A DNA stretch of 64,000 nt from Synechococcus sp. JA-3-3Ab. Lineage in GTDB: Bacteria; Cyanobacteriota; Cyanobacteriia; Thermostichales; Thermostichaceae. Location of the stretch: assembly GCF_000013205.1 (NCBI RefSeq), contig NC_007775.1, positions 2,166,501 to 2,230,500 on the forward strand, given 5' to 3'. Made by a program: the position numbers and the translations under genes. How positions within the stretch are numbered: position 1 is the first letter of the stretch; each line of letters opens with the position of its first letter. Shown here one piece after another: positions 48,117 through 57,484 of the stretch. Under the pieces are notes generated by a model. The model worked only from the letters and a program-made list of their open reading frames with translations, was not told where the DNA came from and searched no databases.

Positions 48117-48569
48117 ATGTTGGACATACCACCACAACCTTTAACCGGAAAGGCTCTCCTGCAGAAGGTAGAAGCGTTGAGCCATCTTCCGCGCCGCGAG
48201 ACGGCAAAGCGCTGTGGCTACGTAACCATGACCAAGACCAACAAGCTCCGCGTCAACTTAAATGAGTTTTATGATGCGGTGCTGGCGGCAAAAGGTCTGA
48301 GCCTCAGTCCAACTGCCAAGCGTGACAGGCGCGGTCGCGAGCCAACCTTTCGCGTGAGCGTTCACAAGAATGGTCAGATCATCATCGGGTCCGCTTACAC
48401 CGAAAAAATGAATCTCAAGCCCGGCGATGAGTTTGAGATTCAGTTGGGCTATAAGCACATTCACCTCAAGCAAGTGCTCAACGGTCAGGTGATGGAGGAC
48501 TCAACCTCGAACGAAGAAGCTGCCCCCAAAAAGACGCGGAGCCGCAGGAAAAAAACAACAGGAGCTTGA
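48117..48569 (+). CDS. cyAbrB-type transcriptional regulator
   Basis: 150 residues with the cyanobacterial AbrB pattern: PLTGKALLQKVEALSHLPRR, ETAKRCGYVT and GDEFEIQLGYKHIHLKQ, with a basic tail KKTRSRRKKT. cyAbrB proteins bind DNA via a C-terminal AbrB domain and regulate nitrogen and carbon genes. Start at ATG 48117 is supported by the conserved N-terminus. Confidence 0.9.
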   Translation: MLDIPPQPLTGKALLQKVEALSHLPRRETAKRCGYVTMTKTNKLRVNLNEFYDAVLAAKGLSLSPTAKRDRRGREPTFRVSVHKNGQIIIGSAYTEKMNLKPGDEFEIQLGYKHIHLKQVLNGQVMEDSTSNEEAAPKKTRSRRKKTTGA

Positions 48570-48705
48570 ACCTCTTCTGGAGTTGGGCAAGGGAATCCAG
48601 TTGAGAAACTGTCACTGCAGGGCTTTCTCTCTTCCAAACCCTCCTTAAGATGGGATCCGAAGCTTGGGTTTATTGACTTCGCCAACCCTAGATCTGAAGA
48701 TCCCT

Positions 48706-50106
48706 ATGTACCAGACTGTTCAACCTCCTCTCAAGTTTCTGCCGCCGCGATTGACGCCTTGGGTAGTTCGTTTGGCGCAAGCGGGTTTGCCCTTGTGGTT
48801 GCGCTGGGCCAAGGGGATCCCGCGCGTTGAGGTGGAGGGGGGCGAGCGTTTGGCCCAGCTTTATCAGCAATTTGAGGCAGGCAAGATTCGCCTGTTGGTA
48901 GCCTTTCGCCACCCCACCCTCGACGATCCCCCCTGCTTGATGTACCTGTTTTCCCATCTTCTGCCTCAGGTAGCTCGACAACAGGGGATCCGCCTGCGGC
49001 AGCGTCCCCATGTTTTGTTTGTCTACGACCGCGGCCTGCCCCTATGGCTGGGCTTCATTGGCCGCTGGGGGCTTCCCCGGCTGGGCGGGATCCCGATTTT
49101 GCGGGGCCGTCTGGATCGGGCAGGGCTGAAGAGCTCTCGCGAGCAGTTTGTGTCAGGCCCGTACCCCCTGGCGGTGGCTCCCGAAGGGACAATCAACGGC
49201 ATGAGTGGGCTGCTCAACCCGCTGGAGCCGGGGGTGGCCCAAATGAGTTTCTGGGCGGTGGAGGATCTGCACAAGGCGGGGCGCCCGGAGGAGGTGCTGA
49301 TCTTGCCGGTGGGCCTCCGCTACTCCTACTTGAGGGATCCCAGCCTGGCGCTGGACAGGTTGCTCCGCCGCATGGAGGCGGATTGCAAGCTCCCGGCCAC
49401 GCGCTCGGCCCATGTCGGCAAAGGGTTTTTGATGGCCCGCCTGCTCCGCCTGGCCGAGCATCTGATTCAGGTGATGGAGCGTTTTTACGAGCGCTTCTAC
49501 GCCCCAGCTTTGCCCGACGCGGCGCGGGTCAGCCTGAAAGGGGGAGGGGATCTGTTGGCACGTCTGCAAAGCCTATCGGATCTGGCCCTGCGCGTGGCCG
49601 AGCAGCACTTTGGCCTGCAGCCCCAGGGAGACTTGATCGAGCGGCGGCATCGCATCGAACAGGCAGGCTGGGCCTGGATCTACCGGGAAGATATCCCTGA
49701 TATTGCGGCGCTTTCGGCTGTGGAGAAGGGGTTGGCCAATCGCGTCGCCTCTGAGGCCAGCTTCCACCTCTGGCACATGCGCCTGGTGGAGACCCTGATG
49801 GTGTTTGCCGTGCGTCCCCTGCCGGAGCAACCCAGTTTGGAGGAACTGGCCGAAACCGCCCTGCGGCTGTGGAACCTGTTGGCCTGGATCAAAGGCAAAA
49901 ACGCCGTCGGCGCTGCCCCCCCCAGGTTGGGGCCGCGGCTGGCCCGTTTCAGCATCGGCGATCCCCTCTCGGTTTCGGAGCGCTGGCCCGCCTACCAGGC
50001 CAACCGCCGGCAAGCCGTACAAGCTCTAACCCAGGATTTGCAGGCGGAGATGGAGCGGCTGCTGCAAGGGATCCCGCGCTCCCCTGCGAGCGTGGCCGTC
50101 GGCTGA
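48706..50106 (+). CDS. Lysophospholipid acyltransferase family protein
   Basis: 466 residues. PlsC-type motif HX4D is in FRHPTLDDPP and motif III in APEGTING. The C-terminal half is an unusual extra ~200 helical residues of unknown function. Likely transfers an acyl chain to a glycerolipid or related acceptor at the membrane. Start ATG 48706 is chosen because the first 14 codons of the longer frame look non-coding. Confidence 0.8.
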   Translation: MYQTVQPPLKFLPPRLTPWVVRLAQAGLPLWLRWAKGIPRVEVEGGERLAQLYQQFEAGKIRLLVAFRHPTLDDPPCLMYLFSHLLPQVARQQGIRLRQRPHVLFVYDRGLPLWLGFIGRWGLPRLGGIPILRGRLDRAGLKSSREQFVSGPYPLAVAPEGTINGMSGLLNPLEPGVAQMSFWAVEDLHKAGRPEEVLILPVGLRYSYLRDPSLALDRLLRRMEADCKLPATRSAHVGKGFLMARLLRLAEHLIQVMERFYERFYAPALPDAARVSLKGGGDLLARLQSLSDLALRVAEQHFGLQPQGDLIERRHRIEQAGWAWIYREDIPDIAALSAVEKGLANRVASEASFHLWHMRLVETLMVFAVRPLPEQPSLEELAETALRLWNLLAWIKGKNAVGAAPPRLGPRLARFSIGDPLSVSERWPAYQANRRQAVQALTQDLQAEMERLLQGIPRSPASVAVG

Positions 50107-50427
50107 GATCTGGGTTGGCTGGCCTTGTCGAGGGGAGCGGGAAGGCCTGGGCCGAAACCGATACCGGCCTGTTGTTGGGAATTGTTGCGCCGCCTGTAGG
50201 GAAGGCCTCCCCAGCGTTCAGCCAGAAACCGCGGGAGCCCCGCCCTCTATCCCCCCACCGCCAACGGCATCTTCTACTTAGAACCTGCTAGACCTGTTGG
50301 GATGGGTAGCCGAGTACGGTGGACTGAGGGCGAGCTTCTTGTTCGCCTTCGCAGAGATTCCCCGACTCCTCAGGTGTTTCTTCAAAAGAGCCTGTCCAGT
50401 GAGTCGCAGCCAAGCCTCTGATCCCCC
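50107..50427. other. Intergenic stretch after the acyltransferase
   Basis: 321 bases between convergent genes. GC-rich; no RNA, terminator or repeat recognised. Confidence 0.5.
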
Positions 50428-50853
50428 TCAAGACTTGAGCATCTGCATCGGCATCACGATCAGGGTATTGCCTTGGCGATCGACCACGTAGAGCTCTTGC
50501 CCAGGCTGGATCTCCAGGTCGGGGACGCTGCACTTGGCATTCCAGGTGGAGCCGAGATAGGAGACCCGACCCCGCTTGCCCGGCGGAATGGCCGTAACTG
50601 CCCGCGCTTCTCGCGATTCCTTCAGGAGATCTTCCAGCTGAGTTGAAGTAGAGGGCAGCAGACGCCGGCTGAGAACGATCAACCCAAGGGAGAGCACAAT
50701 CCAGGCCGAGAACTGGGCCCAAACTGGCCACCCCCAATAGGCCAAAAGAGCAGCCCCTAGGGCAGCCACACCCGCCGGCCCGGCCACCAACTCCGGCAAA
50801 AACAGCTCGGCAGCAATGAGAACCAAGCCGAAGACAACCCAGGGCCAAACCAT
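50428..50853 (-). CDS. Short NfeD-like membrane protein
   Basis: 141 residues: two to three N-terminal membrane helices (VVFGLVLIAAELFLPELVAG; ALLAYWGWPVWAQFSAWIVL) and a C-terminal OB-like domain (GKRGRVSYLGSTWNAKCSVPD; GQELYVVDRQGNTLIV). Short NfeD proteins partner with stomatin-like proteins; no stomatin gene is nearby. Confidence 0.85.
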   Translation of the reverse strand: MVWPWVVFGLVLIAAELFLPELVAGPAGVAALGAALLAYWGWPVWAQFSAWIVLSLGLIVLSRRLLPSTSTQLEDLLKESREARAVTAIPPGKRGRVSYLGSTWNAKCSVPDLEIQPGQELYVVDRQGNTLIVMPMQMLKS

Positions 50854-50936
50854 ACAACCCAGGCATTCGACCCCATTTAATTAGTATGGCTCAAAGCACC
50901 TGGATTCTGCACTGGGATTTGTTGCCGAGCTGTTAG

Positions 50937-51176
50937 CTAGCCGCCCAGGCGGTAGTTCTCCAAAAACTGCAGGGGATCCACCTCTGCTTGGGGGGGATCC
51001 TTGGGTAGGTTCCTGGATTCGGCGATCCGCATCAGCGTCTCCCAGTCGGTGTTCATGACGAAGGCCACTGCTTGACGAGCCGCCTCTCGGTGGGGGCAGG
51101 CGTCGCCCAAGACACAGCCATCTCGGCAAAGAGTGGCGCAGTCGTGCTCAGTGCTCTTGAGAGTTGGGCCAGCCAT
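50937..51176 (-). CDS. Small Cys-rich conserved protein
   Basis: 79 residues. Four Cys and a His are grouped near the N-terminus in HDCATLCRDGCVLGDACPH, as C-x3-C-x3-C-x5-C-P-H. A helical C-terminus follows. The cluster suggests metal or iron-sulfur binding. No family name recognised; probably a cyanobacterial conserved protein. Confidence 0.65.
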   Translation of the reverse strand: MAGPTLKSTEHDCATLCRDGCVLGDACPHREAARQAVAFVMNTDWETLMRIAESRNLPKDPPQAEVDPLQFLENYRLGG

Positions 51177-51318
51177 GAGGTCGTTTTCTCCTAGGCTTTT
51201 ACATTTTCTTCAGAATACCTGACCTGAAGAGAATCTTGCGCCTGCCGGGGATCGGAATGGGCGCAGATAGCCTGGATGAAGTGAGAAGACCGGTTAAGCC
51301 CAGAGGAGCAGTGGTTTT

Positions 51319-51507
51319 ATGGAGTTTTCCCAACTGCAGGTGCTGGTGGAGCAAGCCCTGGAAGATAAGAAGTTAACCCGCAGCGAGGTGGATCAAATCA
51401 TCGCCGCCATCCGGGCCGATGGCAAAATCTCCCCGGAAGAGATGAGCTTGCTGGAGTCCATTCGCGAGAAGGTGCTGCGCCGGGAAATTCAGGTGGTGGA
51501 AGAGTGA
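51319..51507 (+). CDS. Small helical conserved protein
   Basis: 62 residues, acidic, two helices with EF-hand-like spacing in RADGKISPEEMSLLESIREK. It resembles TerB-like or short cyanobacterial conserved proteins. AGGAG lies twelve bases before ATG. Its last 19 bases overlap the end of the convergent methyltransferase gene. Confidence 0.65.
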   Translation: MEFSQLQVLVEQALEDKKLTRSEVDQIIAAIRADGKISPEEMSLLESIREKVLRREIQVVEE

Positions 51508-52574
51508 GGGGCCGGGATCCCTTTTTGCAGGTAGAGGGTAATTTCGCTGCGGTTGTGAAACAGGTGGCGCGCCCTCACCACCGGGAAGGCGCTGCCCAAG
51601 ATGTCTAGGGTCTGGCGGAGCACCCGCAGGCGATGCTGGTGGGGGAGCTTTAGGGTCATCACGGCTGCCCCCTGCGGCTCCAGATGAGGGGCAAAAGCCG
51701 CCATCAGATGGGCAGAGGCACGGCCATCCATGCGCATGTCGTTGAGGATGAGGTGAAACTGACCTGGACAGCGGGCCAGATAGGCTTGGGCGCTGAGGCG
51801 ATGGTGACAAATGCCGGCATCGTGGCGGAGGCGCTCGTCCAGCTCCGCCGGATCCACAGCCGTCACCTGCTGGCCATGCAGGCGCAAAATGCGCGACCAG
51901 CCCCCCGGCGCCGCCCCCAGATCCAAGGCCCGTCCCCCTGGTTGCAAAGGGACGCGAAACACCTGGATGGCCTCCAGCAGCTTAAACTCCGCTCGGCTGA
52001 TCTGGTCGGGATCGCGGCGAAAGCGGTGGACGCCGCCGGCCCAGGTGGAGAGGTTTTGCGCCGCCAGCGACAGGCCTAGCCAAGCCCGGAGCCCTGTCGA
52101 GCTGGCCAGGAGCACCACCGAGATCACCTGCTGGGGATCCTTGACCTGCAGAGGGGATCCCACCGTCGCCATCACCTGTTCGGCCAGGGCTGCGTTAACC
52201 TGGAAGGGCTTGACGTTGAGCTTGCCAAACCGGCGCGTCTGTACCGAAAAGCTGAGGGCAGGGTCGATGGCCGCCAAGAGGTTTTGATCGAGGCGCAGCA
52301 GGGAGATCTCGTCGAGCTGTCGCTCTTGGTGGATGGGGCAGATGTGGCGCAAAAAAATGGGCGGGTTAGCCTGCCAGGCCTGGGCAAGGTCGGCAAACGA
52401 GCGCTGGCTGCACACCCGCACTAGGCCAGGTGCCTCCGGCAAAGGCTGAAAGACGGCCTCGGGATCCGCTGCCGCAATTTCCCGCCTCGCCAGATCCAGA
52501 AAATCGGGGTCGGCGCTGCCCAGCCACAGGTGAGTAGTGGGGGGAAGAAACCTGCTCACCTGACCCGCTGCCAT
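51489..52574 (-). CDS. SAM-dependent rRNA methyltransferase (RlmM/FtsJ-like)
   Basis: About 361 residues. The C-terminal half is a Rossmann methyltransferase (ALDLGAAPGGWSRIL, SAM site; LILNDMRMDGR, Asp; VMTLKLPHQHRLR, Lys). This has the K-D-K-type elements of 2'-O-methyltransferases. The N-terminal region resembles a THUMP domain, as in 23S rRNA RlmM. ATG 52574 gives a sensible N-terminus and overlaps leuD by 19 bases. Confidence 0.8.
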   Translation of the reverse strand: MAAGQVSRFLPPTTHLWLGSADPDFLDLARREIAAADPEAVFQPLPEAPGLVRVCSQRSFADLAQAWQANPPIFLRHICPIHQERQLDEISLLRLDQNLLAAIDPALSFSVQTRRFGKLNVKPFQVNAALAEQVMATVGSPLQVKDPQQVISVVLLASSTGLRAWLGLSLAAQNLSTWAGGVHRFRRDPDQISRAEFKLLEAIQVFRVPLQPGGRALDLGAAPGGWSRILRLHGQQVTAVDPAELDERLRHDAGICHHRLSAQAYLARCPGQFHLILNDMRMDGRASAHLMAAFAPHLEPQGAAVMTLKLPHQHRLRVLRQTLDILGSAFPVVRARHLFHNRSEITLYLQKGIPAPHSSTT

Positions 52575-53158
52575 CGCAAATAGGGCAAGGAAGCAGCTAC
52601 CTCTTGAATCCGCTCCCGGGCGGCCAGCAATTGTCCGGTGGCATCCCACGTCCCCTGCACCAGCATCTGCCAGGCCCCCTGTGGGATCTCGACAGCAGCG
52701 GTTCTATCCTCCCAGCACACCTGTTTGTTGAGCACATCCAGCGTCAACCGGAGCTGTGGATTCTCGGCCACCGCCCCTTGCAGGGTTTGGATCACGCTGG
52801 CGGGCGCCGTGACGCAGGGGATCCCCAAGGCCAGGCAGTTGCCGAAAAAGATCTCGGCAAAGCTTTCGCCGACGAGGGCGCGGATCCCCCACTTGGCCAG
52901 GGCTTGGGGGGCGTGCTCCCGGCTGGAGCCACAGCCAAAGTTGGCGTTGACCAGCAAGATCTCTGCCCCCTGGTACTGAGGCAGGTCAAAGGGATGCTGG
53001 CCGGGATTCTGGGCCCGGTCGTCGGCAAATACATGCTGGCCCAAGCCCTCAAAGGTAACGCACTTCAAGAAACGGGCCGGGATAATCCGGTCAGTGTCGA
53101 TGTCGTTGCCCACCAGCGGGATCCCGCGGCCCGTGATGGTCAAAACTTCGCTTGGCAT
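52556..53158 (-). CDS. leuD: 3-isopropylmalate dehydratase small subunit
   Basis: 200 residues: NDIDTDRIIPARFLKCVTFE and NANFGCGSSREHAPQALAKW are LeuD landmarks. Leucine biosynthesis, second step with LeuC (not in the window). Start ATG 53158. Followed by the methyltransferase with an overlap. Confidence 0.95.
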   Translation of the reverse strand: MPSEVLTITGRGIPLVGNDIDTDRIIPARFLKCVTFEGLGQHVFADDRAQNPGQHPFDLPQYQGAEILLVNANFGCGSSREHAPQALAKWGIRALVGESFAEIFFGNCLALGIPCVTAPASVIQTLQGAVAENPQLRLTLDVLNKQVCWEDRTAAVEIPQGAWQMLVQGTWDATGQLLAARERIQEVAASLPYLRWQRVR

Positions 53159-53296
53159 GGGAATTGCAGTGACCTTCTGGACTCAAAAGCTGGGAATTGG
53201 CTTCAGAGTTTTGCAGGGTATAGCCTGGGATCCCTTGCCCAACTCTGCTTGGCCGAGGGGGCAAGCCAAGCGCCAGAAACGAACCATCCAGCTCGG

Positions 53297-53623
53297 CTAG
53301 CGGCGGTAAACTTGGTTTTCCAGGTTGCGCACCTGCCGCTCCAGCCGATCCAGCCGCCCGCGCAGCTCGTCCATTTCCGATTGGCGAGGAACACCCAAAT
53401 CCTGCAGGACGTTGCGCACCTGCCGCTGCACGTAAGACTCCAGGTTGCTCTGCTCGGATTTCACCTGGTTGAGCAGGTTGTTGATGACGTTGGAGGCCTC
53501 TTCTGGCTTGAGCTGACCTTTCTGCACCAGCTCGTCAGCAGCCTTTTTCAACTGCTCCGCGAGCAGAGCGGTGGTGCCCACGCCCATTAGTAAGAGCTGA
53601 CGTAAGATACTGTTATTGTCCAA
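53297..53623 (-). CDS. Phasin-like coiled-coil protein
   Basis: 108 residues, mostly heptad-like helix (LDRLERQVRNLENQVYRR). Family resemblance to cyanobacterial phasin/PhaF-type proteins. TTG at 53623 is preferred: the start fits the conserved MDxNxIL pattern and GGAGGG lies six bases upstream. A later ATG is at 53587. Diverges from the following gene. Confidence 0.7.
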   Translation of the reverse strand: MDNNSILRQLLLMGVGTTALLAEQLKKAADELVQKGQLKPEEASNVINNLLNQVKSEQSNLESYVQRQVRNVLQDLGVPRQSEMDELRGRLDRLERQVRNLENQVYRR

Positions 53624-53664
53624 CGCTGCCCTCCAGAGAATGCTTGCCGAAGGTACGGGCTTCT

Positions 53665-54012
53665 ATGACTACCTATTCTCCTCAGTTTGCCCTCAACTTC
53701 GCAACCGGGTCGGCCAGCTTCCCGCTTTCGGCAGAGGGGGCGCGGGAGTGGCACAGGGCTTTGCAAACCCTTGTGGAGCGGCTCAAAGTGGGGGCAAGCG
53801 GCCCCCAACGCCAGCCCCAGGCGCCGATTGAGTTTCACCATGCCGCCCCAAACTTGTACCTGGAGATGTTCTGCAATCCCAATATCTGGCCCGGCCCCCA
53901 CGCCGCCAAGGTGTTAGTAATGTTGAAAACAGGGGCATTGCGCCTTTCTATTGAAGTGGAGTTCTCCCGCCTGCAAGAAGACCTCAGCCAATATCTGGAG
54001 TCTCTGAGATGA
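53665..54012 (+). CDS. Conserved cyanobacterial hypothetical protein
   Basis: 115 residues beginning MTTYSPQFALNFA; hydrophilic with a helix-rich middle (AEGAREWHRALQTLVERLK) and a C-terminal FSRLQEDLSQYL. No domain recognised. Its stop overlaps the start of the ureE relic at 54009. Confidence 0.55.
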   Translation: MTTYSPQFALNFATGSASFPLSAEGAREWHRALQTLVERLKVGASGPQRQPQAPIEFHHAAPNLYLEMFCNPNIWPGPHAAKVLVMLKTGALRLSIEVEFSRLQEDLSQYLESLR

Positions 54013-54310
54013 GCGAAGGCCGACACGCTTTGGGCGAGGAGCCGGCGGTTATTGCAGTAACGGAGCTGCTGGTTGAGCCGCCAGGTGGGATCCCTGGCCA
54101 GATGGAGACCGTTTCTCTCACTTGGCACGATCGCCAGCACTCTCGGCAGCGGCTGGTGAGCGACTGAGGCAGGGAAATCCAGTTGATGCTGCCACCCGTC
54201 TCCACGAGGAGGATCTGCTCTCCGCGGATGCGCAGCGACACATTCCAGTCGAGGCCCAAGATGGCATTTTCTGCCTAGAAGCGGTAAAAAAGGCTGGAAA
54301 AAGCAGGTAA
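54009..54310 (+). pseudogene. ureE: Decayed urease accessory protein ureE
   Basis: Frame 1 reads MSEGRHALGEEPAVIAVTE and continues TVSLTWHDRQHSRQRLVSD, then a TGA stop, then GREIQLMLPP. A shift of one base gives ATRLHEEDLLSADAQRHIPV and EAQDGIFCLEAV. The order (beta strand, Arg-rich turn, LPxxTxLxxxDLL) matches UreE N-terminal domain structure. With a stop and a frameshift it is a pseudogene. Match is by motif order only; confidence moderate. Confidence 0.5.
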
Positions 54311-54570
54311 GTGTGAGCTGTTTAGAACCCCAGAGGGTTGGCTCATCAACGCCGACGCCCATGCGGCGACGAATACGAAGTAACGGCAACCTTTGGACTT
54401 TGTCTGTGGAAAGTCAGCAGAGGCGCTTTGACAACGCTTTAAGAGTCTGTTTCCGGGCTGCTTGAAAATCCCCGCCACTTAAGGCCGGAAGTGTCAAAAC
54501 GGGTTATCGTATCAAGGGGATCCCTGTGTGGGGAAACAATCTGGGCTGCTCTCCCTTGGTAAAGATTGCC

Positions 54571-56412
54571 ATGCATTCGAGCGAGTCTTTTCGACGCACC
54601 AAAATTGTTGCCACTATCGGCCCTGCCAGCTCCAACCCCGCCATCCTAAGGGAAATGATCCTGCAAGGGGCAACCACCCTTCGCCTCAACTTCTCCCATG
54701 GGGATCACGACCTGCACCGCCGCAACATCCGCCTCATCCGCCAAACCGCTATGGACCTCGGCATCCAGGTCGCCATTTTGCAAGACCTGCAGGGGCCCAA
54801 AATTCGCCTCGGCAAGTTCGCCGAAGGCTCGATCACCCTTAGGAGCGGGGATCCCTTCGTGTTGACCAGCAAGCCCATTTTGGGATCCCAGGAGCGCAGT
54901 TGGGTCACCTACGACAAGCTAGCCCAAGAGGTGCCGGAAGGGGCGACGATCCTCCTCGACGACGGTCGGGTGGAGATGCGGGTGGAGGCGGTGGATCCCG
55001 AGGCGGGGGAGCTCTTCTGCCGCACCATTGTCGGCGGCACCCTCTCCGACAACAAGGGGGTGAACTTCCCCGGCGTGCGCCTCAGCATCCGCGCCGTTAC
55101 CGAAAAAGACAAAGAAGACCTCTACTTCGGCCTCAACCAAGGGGTGGACTGGGTGGCCCTCAGCTTTGTGCGGGATCCCTCGGATGTGCTGGAGCTGCGG
55201 GAACTGATGGCCGCTGTCGGCAAGCGGGTTCCTATCATTGTCAAGATCGAAAAACACGAGGCCATCCAACAACTGCCCCAGATCCTGGCCCTCAGCGACG
55301 GGGTAATGGTGGCGCGGGGAGATCTGGGCGTAGAGCTGCCGGCGGAAGAGGTGCCGATTTTGCAGAAGCGGATCATTGCCATGGCCAACTGCCTGGGGAT
55401 CCCGGTGATCACCGCTACCCAAATGCTGGACAGCATGGCCCACAGCCCTCGTCCCACTCGGGCCGAGATCTCGGATGTGGCCAATGCTATTTTGGACGGC
55501 ACCGATGCCGTCATGCTCTCCAACGAGACGGCGGTAGGCAAATATCCCGTCGAGGCGGTGGCGACCATGGCCCGCATTGCTGTGCGCATCGAACGGGATT
55601 ACTTCAGCCCGATCTATGTCGATCGCCGCCAACACCTGCGCACCCTCACCCTGCAGGAGCTGAGTCAAAATAACGGCAGCCCCGGTGGCAATGGCTCGCC
55701 CCGGCCCAAAACCCTGGTCACCGACTCAATCAGCCGCGCCGTAGGGGAGATTGCCCAGGAGTTGGATGCGGTGGCGGTGATGACCCTGACCAAAACCGGG
55801 GCTACGGCTCGCAATGTCTCCCGGTTTCGCCCGCGCACCCCGATCTTGGCTGTAACTCCTCATGTAGAGGTGGCGCGGCAACTGCAGTTGGTGTGGGGGG
55901 TACGGCCCTTGTTGGTCATGGATTTGCCTACCACCCGCCAGACCTTTCAGGCCGCCATCAACGTGGCTCAGGAAGAAGGCTTGCTTAAAGATGGCGACTT
56001 GGTGGTGCTCAGCGCCGGCACTTTGCCAGGCGTATCCGGCTCCACCGATCTGATTAAGGTAGAGGTAGTCAAGGCAGTGGTGGCCAAAGGCAGAGGGTTT
56101 GGCAAAGGCACTGTCAGCGGCCCGGCCCGCATCCTCAGATCTAGCCTCGATGCCAGCAAGATCACTGCCGGCGACATCCTGGTTGCTCGCGCTACCGATG
56201 CCAACTATGTGGAGGCGATCAAACAGGCGGCCGGGGTGATCACCGAAGAAGATGGGGCCTCCTCCCATGCGGCGGTGATCGGTCTGCGGTTAGGGGTGCC
56301 GGTGCTGGTGGGAGTTAAGGATGCTACGCGCCTCATCCGCGACGGCGCCATCGTCACCCTAGACCCAGAAAAAGGCACGGTGACCTCAGGAGCAGATGGG
56401 CTGGGCTTTTAG
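54571..56412 (+). CDS. pyk: Pyruvate kinase with C-terminal PEP-utilising mobile domain
   Basis: 613 residues from MHSSESF. N-terminal: RTKIVATIGPASSNP, catalytic Lys in VKIEKHEAI, ARGDLGVELP and ITATQMLDSM, the TIM-barrel core. The C-terminal ~100 residues form an extra domain (GKGTVSGPARIL; EEDGASSHAAVIGLRLGVP) as in cyanobacterial pyruvate kinases. It makes pyruvate and ATP from PEP. ATG 54571 is preferred over the longer frame from 54526. Confidence 0.95.
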   Translation: MHSSESFRRTKIVATIGPASSNPAILREMILQGATTLRLNFSHGDHDLHRRNIRLIRQTAMDLGIQVAILQDLQGPKIRLGKFAEGSITLRSGDPFVLTSKPILGSQERSWVTYDKLAQEVPEGATILLDDGRVEMRVEAVDPEAGELFCRTIVGGTLSDNKGVNFPGVRLSIRAVTEKDKEDLYFGLNQGVDWVALSFVRDPSDVLELRELMAAVGKRVPIIVKIEKHEAIQQLPQILALSDGVMVARGDLGVELPAEEVPILQKRIIAMANCLGIPVITATQMLDSMAHSPRPTRAEISDVANAILDGTDAVMLSNETAVGKYPVEAVATMARIAVRIERDYFSPIYVDRRQHLRTLTLQELSQNNGSPGGNGSPRPKTLVTDSISRAVGEIAQELDAVAVMTLTKTGATARNVSRFRPRTPILAVTPHVEVARQLQLVWGVRPLLVMDLPTTRQTFQAAINVAQEEGLLKDGDLVVLSAGTLPGVSGSTDLIKVEVVKAVVAKGRGFGKGTVSGPARILRSSLDASKITAGDILVARATDANYVEAIKQAAGVITEEDGASSHAAVIGLRLGVPVLVGVKDATRLIRDGAIVTLDPEKGTVTSGADGLGF

Positions 56413-56639
56413 AGGGTTTTGCGGTCATTTCAGACAAGTTTGAGACCGTCTCCCAGTTCCTCTCTCCCCGGGAAAGGGAAGGCAGGGATCCGCGCAATGA
56501 GCGGTTTCACTGCCGTTTGACGCTTCAAGATACTCTCTCAGGGCTCTGCGCCGACAAGGATTTATCAAAGCCCATCAAGCTGATAACCTTTGCAAATAGT
56601 TGCACAGAATCCTTCACAAACGGGTCGCTGGCAGAAGTC

Positions 56640-57246
56640 CCAAGTTAGATTTCCTACAGGAGGCCGGTGACCATAGCAGAGGGCAGAGCCAGGGTTTGCC
56701 ACCCTCACTTTGGTTCAGTTTGACTCGCAGGATCCCTACGAAGTTATCCACCGTTTCAAGCCCATCGCCGAAGTTCCCGAGCTAACCCGCGAGACCTATG
56801 TGCCGCGGGCCTCTACCCCTTTGCTAGATGCCATGGGTCGCGGCATCACCGACTTGGAAAGCGGCCTCAGCCAACTCGCTGAAGCAGATCGCCCTGCGAG
56901 GGTGGTTATGGTGGTGGTAACCGATGGCCAAGAGAACGCCAGCCGCGAGTTCCGCAAAGAGCAAGTCGAGAAGATGATCAAAGAAAAAACAGAGAAAGAC
57001 GGCTGGCAGTTTGTTTTCTTGAGCGCCGATCTGGCTGCCATCCGCGATGCCAAGGCCGTCGGCGTCGCTCCCGTCGCCTCCCTGTTGTACCAGAAGTCCG
57101 GCTTGGGCAGCAAATTAGCCTGGGCTTCCCTTGCGATGCGCCTCTCCGACTACCGCTCAGCTCGTCTTCACAGTTTGATGTTCCTCGAAGAAGATCGCCA
57201 GCATCCCGACGACCCGAACAAGAAGAAGAAGAATAACAAGAGCTGA
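56640..57246 (+). pseudogene. Truncated von Willebrand A domain protein
   Basis: Frame 56710-57246 gives VQFDSQDPYEVIHRFKPIAE, then RASTPLLDAMGRGI (third MIDAS Thr) and VVTDGQENASREF. The N-terminal part with the DxSxS metal site is missing. Reading upstream in the same frame gives QRAEPGFATLTL preceded by a TAG stop; another frame holds LDFLQEAGDH. Probably a 5'-truncated, frameshifted gene. Confidence 0.7.
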
Positions 57247-57351
57247 TCCCTTACCGGTGCAACTTGCCGAGATCCTGGCCACGCTCCAACCCCCCGTATA
57301 CGGGGGCAGGGGGGCGGGGCTCCTGCGGTTTCTAGCTGAAAGGGATCCTCA

Positions 57352-57480
57352 CCTTCAAAGCTTCCCGCATCTGGGTTGAGACGAACCCACCCCAGAAGGT
57401 GGTTGTCGACGGAGAAGTGGTGGGCACAACCCCCGTCCAGATCGAGGTGCATCGCGCCGCCTGTGCGGAAACCCAACTCC
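57352..57480 (+). pseudogene. Relic of a diacylglycerol kinase (YegS-like) C-terminus
   Basis: The frame reads FKASRIWVETNPPQKVVVDG, then EVVGTTPVQIEVHRAA, the C-terminal beta domain of the YegS/DagK lipid kinase family (pattern 'vDGE..g.TP..v.v'). About 45-60 residues remain of a ~300-residue protein, with no catalytic part. Confidence 0.65.
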
Positions 57481-57484
57481 GCCG

